Source of the DNA: Coprinellus micaceus
Lineage: Eukaryota > Basidiomycota > Agaricomycetes > Agaricales > Psathyrellaceae
Assembly (NCBI GenBank): GCA_951394405.1
Contig: OX596340.1
Location: 1,922,001 to 1,986,000 of the forward strand
Reading direction: 5' to 3'
Length of the DNA: 64,000 nt
The position numbers and the translations under genes were made by a program. Shown piece after piece: positions 58,065 through 64,000 of this stretch. A model generated the notes under the pieces. It did not search any database, was not told the origin of the DNA, and saw only the letters and a list, made by a program, of their open reading frames with translations. Positions within the stretch are counted from its first letter, which is position 1. Every line of letters starts with the position of its first letter.

Positions 58065-61046
58065 GGGGTCGTCGTAGTCGAACGTAGTGGAAAGTCGAGC
58101 GTTAGAGACACAACGAACACCGGCTGTTAAGCAGGAGACGTAAAGTGGGGGCAGGAAAGGTAACACTGAACCTTGGCTCCAGGAACATGATATTTAACTG
58201 AGAGAGAGGTACGCAGATCCTGTACAACGCGTCACCCAAAATCGATAGCTGCCGCGTCTAGTTGAGGCGGGCGACGAAATAGAAGAATGGGGTTCTTCAT
58301 TAGTCCGCGTAAGGAGAAAGGGGCGGACTCAGGCGCACGTCGGGATGTTCGCAGGGTCAAGCAAAGCCAAACAAAAGGATCCCCGTGATCGCCGAGTGCC
58401 GTTTATAGACCGGATGCGGGGACCACACTTTGGCAGCGACCACTTCTGTCACCTTCTTTGACTCTGTTCAGCTCTCCTGCTACACCTAGGATGATAGCAT
58501 TTGAATATTGCAGAATCACACTTCTAGTGTACTCAAGGAGGGCCATATCCGATGAATATCACACTGTGAGTTTTGGTTCGGGCTCTCGGTAATGACTCCT
58601 GCCCTAGTTGCTTCTCGTATTTTCGTCATACCAGCGTAACCACCTCTCATAGCGGGAGAACTTTAGCAAATATCGTTATCGCTCAAGGTGAGTGGCGAGG
58701 GCTGTGCCCAATCGCTCTCTTCCAGGGCTCTCCTTACACAATCGCCCTGTTCTCGAATTCGAGCTTGGTATCTACTATCTAATATGAATTATCTCGTTGC
58801 CACTGGTCACATTAAATCACCCTGCCATGCTTTCCTCAACCCACTTCGAATCCAGTTCTAACCTATCCAGTATTCCGAACAAACTCTAGCTCTCGCTTTG
58901 AACCCCAGTCCGATCCAACGGGTGCCTCTGGAATAAGGAATACTCACACCGAGGACGTGTTGTACCTGCTGTATCGAGCCGAAGCGGATCCGTGACCGTC
59001 ATAGCAAGGGATATTGAACTCTATCCTTGAATGGGGGCAATGCTCTGCCTCTAAAGAAAACGTGACGAGGGTCTACAGGAACACTTCAAACACCATATTG
59101 ATCAATTCACCACATTCAATACGTCTTGGTCTCGCAACCAACCTTAACCAACTGAATAGATGAGATCATAAGGCCAACCTGATGATGTATAGCCGAGGTA
59201 TGCGATAGGTGGCGCCGCAGTGTATTGGTAGCCAAGAGTGCCTCTGTACGCAGCCGGATTAGTACGCCTGCCTCTCACATCCCACTCCACACCTTGGGCT
59301 CAACGAATAGTCTATGCAGAAAAGCTAAAAACAAAGAGGCGTCGGCCCTCCTCGGTCTCAAGCCCAATTACTGGAAACCCATCACCTTCAGGTAGAACAA
59401 TTGCTGCGATGCTAGGTAGAACAGCCAATTGGACAACAAGCGTGCGGAGTATAATCGGAAAGGGGGAATACGATTGTTCAGTTTGAAATTGCTGTTGGGA
59501 GCCAGGGGCGCCGGCGGCCAACGAGTAGATAGACTCGCAGGCTGCCATGGTCGGGGCACAAAGACGACATCATCATCAGTTTGGTTGATCATAAGTGCGA
59601 CGCTGCCCCAACCAAAGGCATCTTATCAGACTTCAACCTTTGTTCTGGTCGGTCGGAGACGCCACGCCTCAAGGTACCGAGCAAATAATTTAGTTGAAAC
59701 GAATACGCAGCCGCAACCGACGGGTCACTCACCGAGCTCGATCCTCCGTATTTAATAATGGAGGATGTTTGAAGGGCAAGGGTAACCGCAGTGCGAATCC
59801 ATCCCAACGTCACAGGAGAATATCGGGATATTGTATGTGAGCTCACCCTAGCGCTCAGATCGACCTTGGGGCGAGCCCCTGGAATTTCGCTGATACACTC
59901 CATCGAAACCACGCAGGCAACCCCACATGTCCGAGTACGTATTATTCCAGACGCCCAGTCCGGGGAATTGACTGCACACTTGGTACCGAATTTACTTCCG
60001 TTCCGTAGTCAGTGAGTCTAGCCGCTCACTATCTTCAACTTCCTGGGCTCCTGGAGCAAGGTTTCCGGGGTGCACCTGCCTGATATAACGAACCCCATCG
60101 ATAGTAGATACAGATTCGTATCTTGTATTGTCGGCGGATATAGTTGTTATTGAGTAGGCTGAAATGGCCTAGGGAACGCGCTGTACGGTCCGCTCGGGTC
60201 TGAATCTAAAGCCTACGCCGGCGTACTTGGCTCGAGAGCTGTGAGCATGGGCATCCTCGAAACTTTGCAATCGGGCGGCCATGGAGGTGATCGTTACGAG
60301 CAGAGCGATGTTAATACGCTTCTTGAGCGTTAACACAAACCGCCTGGTGCCGAAAGGTTATCAATCGCCCACTTTGTCCTACCGATTTCCGTTCGGGTCA
60401 GAATTAGGTGTAGGCACGACTCACCTACTTGCTTATGTCGTTCCCAATTTGCCTGCCGCATTATGTCGGTGAGTGCACCAAATCCCTGGTTGCGGGAGAA
60501 GCGTCGATGGAAGGTCGCGCATTAGGAAGGAAGGGGTCAGAAGGAGAGAGCTGGGCTGGGATAGGAAAGGAAGGTAGGGGCCAGAAGCGTCATTTCCCCC
60601 GATCTTTGAATGATCCCAATGCACCGTTTCGCTGGGCCCGGGCATGGGGTCTGACATGCCTTCTACGGATGGATTTGGAGATTTAGTCCGCGATGAGGAT
60701 GATTGAACTGGATGACGGTCGAGGAGGTGGAAGAGGACGGAAAACATACCACGAAACATATGAAATGCTCGGTGTAGGTAGGCGTCTGGCAGGGTGGCGG
60801 TCGCCTTGGCCTGCTAGAAGCCAGTCGGCCGGCTTCATTTAGTGAGTGAGTATGTACTCCGAGTATGTCAGTCGAATAATATACTTGACGCCGAAGCCCA
60901 TGGAATCGATGGGCTTTGGCACAGACCCAAGTAACGCTCTATTTCCTCTTCAACCACGTATGTGAGCTTGAAGGTCCTGGGTCGTGTCCCAAGAATCCCA
61001 CCCAAGCGTCTTCTCCCCTCCGAATCCCGAGTCCTTGCGTCTCACG
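58065..61046. other. Gene-poor block, 3.0 kb
   Basis: No convincing gene on either strand; all frames are short and interrupted. There is no terminal repeat, target-site duplication or transposase that I could see. An inverted repeat with the core word AAGCCCAT/ATGGGCTT sits at 60894-60916. The stretch could be decayed sequence of a mobile element or old gene. Confidence 0.4.
60894..60916. repeat. Short inverted repeat, 8-bp perfect arms
   Basis: AAGCCCAT (60894-60901) and ATGGGCTT (60909-60916) flank a 7-nt spacer; pairing continues outward with a mismatch and then GCC/GGC. The same core word forms the inverted repeat at 826-893. Confidence 0.5.
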
Positions 61047-61556
61047 ATGAACTACAGGGTCTTCGCTCCGAGGTTTGTGCAATACCGATATAGACACGTG
61101 GAGAAGACATTGCGAGGGGTGGATTCAGAATTCAACCGTCTTCTCGGTACTTGGTTGGCAATAGACTGGTTTGAAGAAGTACTCGAATACCCACTCCCGA
61201 CATTCAAACACGAGGATGTCGAATCCATCGTCATGTCGAGCATAGCACGCCTGAATACGGTCGCTCACACGACGATGGGTGGCAGCCGGTTCTGTTTTGG
61301 TGATGTTCGTGGCTTCCGCCAGATGGTTGGGTCCTTGACAGAACGAGACTGGAACCCCAAAAATTGCGGGCAAAACTCCTTACGTCCTTTGTACGGTTCT
61401 GGCCGTGCCGCGAAATTCGATAGAGATATGAGTAAAATTGTTTATGGGAACAGTGACGACCGGGGGTGCCTCGAGGCGGCTGCGTTGATGGCGAGATTTG
61501 GAGATTCAGAGGATCGCGATGATAGAGTTCGAGCTCTTGTGCGTACCAGAGACTGA
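61047..61556 (+). CDS. Unrecognised ORF, 169 residues
   Basis: Open from the ATG at 61047 (MNYRVFAPRFVQYRYRHVEKT) to a stop at 61554-61556. No family is recognised. The composition is ordinary (HVEKTLRGVDSEFNRLLGTWLAIDWFEEVLEYP), unlike the random frames around it. It may be a real small gene or one exon of a larger one: further open frames follow at 61498-61701 and 61778-61890. It lies in the gene-poor block about 400 bp before the CENP-B-like gene. Confidence 0.3.
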   Translation: MNYRVFAPRFVQYRYRHVEKTLRGVDSEFNRLLGTWLAIDWFEEVLEYPLPTFKHEDVESIVMSSIARLNTVAHTTMGGSRFCFGDVRGFRQMVGSLTERDWNPKNCGQNSLRPLYGSGRAAKFDRDMSKIVYGNSDDRGCLEAAALMARFGDSEDRDDRVRALVRTRD

Positions 61557-61956
61557 GGTCGAGAGTGCCATTGGAGGCAGAACCAGAGCTTGTCTGGAGA
61601 GGCAAGAGGAAGCCTGGGGCAGGGAGAGCCAAGTTGAGAGAGAAGAGTATGTTTTCCGAATTGGGCAGGGCAGAAGTGGAACAGTGGATACAGAGCGTTG
61701 ACAGGGAAGTGGCCCAGGAACTGGATCGGTGAATTGTTTTTTCGCCAGAGGTCAGCAGACGGAGGGGCCAATACCTGGTGTCTGGCGGACTCGGGAGGAT
61801 GTTTCGTGACAACGAGGCATATCAGAGATTTGTTGGAATCCAGAAACGGAAGGCGGCGTGTGTCAGGCTTGGATCTCGCCAACAACTGAATTCAATACGG
61901 TCTGTGGATATAAGTCCCTTCTCCCACCCACCACTCCCAGCCATCCCATCACAGCC

Positions 61957-63929
61957 ATGGACCCCATTGCTGACCTGCCATACCCCCACTACAGGGACTA
62001 CCGCGACTCTGACCGCGGGCCCCTCCTCCCTGCCGCAGACGACTGGATCTACCCCAGCTACGCCCTCAACGGCTTCCCCCCCAAGGGCTCGCTCTCCTCG
62101 ATGCTCTCCTCGCGCCCCCCAGACCAGAGCTACCCCTCCCCCTCCCCCTCCGTGCCCTCTCCTGGCCCGGGTTCAGCCTCAGGCGCATCGACACCCCCAG
62201 ACGAGATGTTCGCCAGGGAGCCCCAGCTCGGCCCAGTGCGCCACGCTCGCACCCGCCAGCTCTCGCTCTCGTACGGGCGCACCCACGCTCGCAGGCACTC
62301 GGCGGCAGACTCCCAGTCCGGCGGAGAGGTCAGTTAGCGTGCCTGGTCTCGTTCTGATTATCGGGGTAACAATCATTCTGAATGAACTTATATCATCCAG
62401 TGCGATGCAGATGACAACTCCCGGCCTCAGTCTCCCTATCCCTTTGAACATCCCGACCTCCCTCTCCACCCCGCGAACGGGCTCTCGCTCACCATCCCCA
62501 ACGCCATGGACAACTCGCCGTACCAACCCGCCACCCCCGCCTCGCTCTCCAGTGGCTCCCCTTACGGCTACGACGACTACCGCCCCACTCTCGATGCACG
62601 GCCTCCATCGCCCGCTAGCTCCAGGGATCACAGTCTAGAATACAGCACGGGGATGTACGATGACGCTGCCTATCAACCACCCAAGGGACGGGCGCGCGGT
62701 CCTATTCGCAAACACACAAAGAAGAAGCTCGACGGCTCCGAGAAGAAGCGCATCTGCCAGTACCATCTCGACCACCAGAACGCACGCCAGGAGGATATCG
62801 CTGAGATGTTCGGCATCGAACGGTCCACCGTCTCCAAGATCCTGAAGCTCAAGGCGCACTGGCTGAACGTCGACGACGAGTGTGCGACCATCGACAAGCG
62901 AAGGCGCGTCGTTTTCTTTGTTCTTTTATCGAGATACTAATGCCATTTATCAGACCCTCCAAGTTCCCCGCTATTGAAAACGACATGGTCGCCTGGCTCC
63001 GGGACTGTCTCTCCAATAGTACTCCCATCCACGACTCTGGTATCCGCAAGCAAGCCCTCCTCATCGCCAAGCAGCACGACATCGGGGAGGACCGCTTCAA
63101 GGCGTCCTCTGGGTGGATCGAGAACTTCAAGCATCGGCACAACATCCGCTCTGGCAAGTGGATCGGCTCCAAGTACGAGTTCATGGGTTCGTTCGAAGAG
63201 GGCGTCCCCGCTCCCAACAACATCCACGAGTTCTCCAACCCTGGGCTCCACGGCCCCGGGCCCGTCCATGGCCTCAAGCTCCCCGTCATCCCCAATCCTA
63301 ACGGCGATGCGAACGGCTCTAACCCCTACCGCGCGGGATCGAACGGTTCGCCCTCGTCGAGCAGCAGGAGCTCGAGCTCCGAGTCCCTCGTCCGCGACAC
63401 CCTCATGGCCGGGACGGCGGACTCTCCATCCGCATCTGGCGATCCGACCAAGGACAGCGAGCTTGATGATTCTTCTGAGCCCTCCTCCGCTCATCCACAG
63501 CCCCAGGAACCGCTCTGGTCCGCATCGTCCGCCACGCCCATCGCGTCGTCCTCCGCGCACCACACTGAGCGCGTGTTGCCTCCTCCTCACCCCTCGCACT
63601 ACGATTCTCGCTCGCCTACCTCCCACTATTACACTTCCTCATCCTCGTACCCCTCGCACGCCGCCGACGACGTCTACATGCGCCCCCCAGCTCCTGCGCT
63701 CGGCTCGTCTGACATGGTCGTTCACTCGCTCGTCCCGCGCCCGTCTGCCCCTCAGACTTTCACGCTCGAAGACGCGGAGCAAGCGCTAGAGGTTGTGACC
63801 GGGTTCCTGCTCCAGAAGATCCACGAGGGCCATGTCATCGTGAGTCGGGAACACAGGGAGGTCCTCAGGCATGTCGCGGTGCAGATCGGTGAGTGGGGAA
63901 GTGGGTTGCCCAGGAACACCCCTCCATAA
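61957..63929 (+). CDS. CENP-B/Tc5-type HTH DNA-binding protein
   Basis: Contains two helix-turn-helix domains of the CENP-B family. The first is KKRICQYHLDHQNARQEDIAEMFGIERSTVSKILK (about 62740-62850); the second (PF03221-type) runs over KFPAIENDMVAWLRDCLSN, IRKQALLIAKQHDIGEDRFKASSGWIENFKHRHNI. No DDE nuclease domain follows, so it looks like a domesticated DNA-binding protein, not a live transposase. Exon 1 is 61957-62328; intron 62329-62400; exon 2 begins at 62401 (CDADDNSRP). The second intron ends at 62953, but its donor is ambiguous: a GC donor at 62904 restores KRRPSKFP, which fits the family; a GT donor at 62880 also keeps frame. The C-terminus (from about 63300) is Ser/Pro/His-rich, with a predicted helix ALEVVTGFLLQKIHEGHVIVSREHREVL. 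Roles of such proteins include centromere, replication-origin or silencing functions. Confidence 0.75.
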
Positions 63930-64000
63930 GTGCCGAATGGGTCTGCCTGATCTTGAGTGAGCGTTTGGTTGGTCGATTGGGCGCTTTCTCTCGAAAAAAT

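Noticed and set aside
59160..59290. Possible tRNA-like segment with A-box-like tggtagcc
   Set aside because: No B-box word and no cloverleaf stems could be matched by eye.
61498..61890. Extra exons of the 61047-61556 ORF
   Set aside because: A possible 42-nt intron (donor gtgcgtacc) keeps frame but leads to a stop soon after; nothing supports the longer model.

Overview
This window looks like an intron-rich fungal nuclear chromosome segment, most likely from an Agaricomycete (Basidiomycota). The reasons are: nearly all genes are interrupted by 50-70 nt GT-AG introns, intergenic gaps are short, there is an agaric-type F-box protein with proline-rich and serine-rich low-complexity arms, and the housekeeping genes (PRP8, CUL1, ALG7, ICL1, AOX) are all fungal in type. 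I see no bacterial operons, rRNA, tRNA, CRISPR arrays or intact transposons.

Layout. 0-5.5 kb: a small unrecognised protein, then MSH5 (meiotic MutS homologue). 5.6-15.5 kb: prohibitin-2, a PQ-loop vacuolar transporter, an F-box protein with a polyproline arm, ketopantoate hydroxymethyltransferase and a G-patch protein. 15.7-27 kb: the 7.5 kb PRP8 spliceosome gene, F-actin capping protein alpha, isocitrate lyase. 27.3-34.4 kb: ALG7, a SET-domain/TAD3 fusion, malic enzyme, mitoribosomal protein MRPL20. 34.4-36.9 kb: long intergenic stretch. 36.9-42.4 kb: a disordered conserved-type protein, RTT109, then 1.5 kb without a gene. 42.4-50.2 kb: CUL1, COQ5, FCF2, NSE2 and mitoribosomal uS12m. 50.3-56.3 kb: a SPO71-like PH-domain protein and alternative oxidase. 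56.3-61.9 kb: a gene-poor, apparently decayed block holding a broken SPO11-like remnant and one weak unknown ORF. 61.9-63.9 kb: a CENP-B/Tc5-type DNA-binding protein.

How the genes relate. There is no biosynthetic cluster. Two loose themes stand out. Many genes act in mitochondria (PHB2, panB, COQ5, uS12m, MRPL20, AOX, perhaps malic enzyme). A second set serves meiosis and genome maintenance (MSH5, SPO11 remnant, SPO71-like, RTT109, NSE2). Several pairs are divergent with very short shared promoters (COQ5/FCF2 118 bp, NSE2/uS12m 141 bp, ALG7/SET-TAD3 188 bp).

The observations I consider most worth following are the SET-TAD3 fusion (29.3-31.3 kb), the SPO11-like remnant lacking the catalytic tyrosine and TOPRIM half (57.5-58.1 kb), and the CENP-B-like gene with an ambiguous or GC-AG intron. 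All splice sites were read by eye; function assignments rest on remembered family motifs, with no database search.
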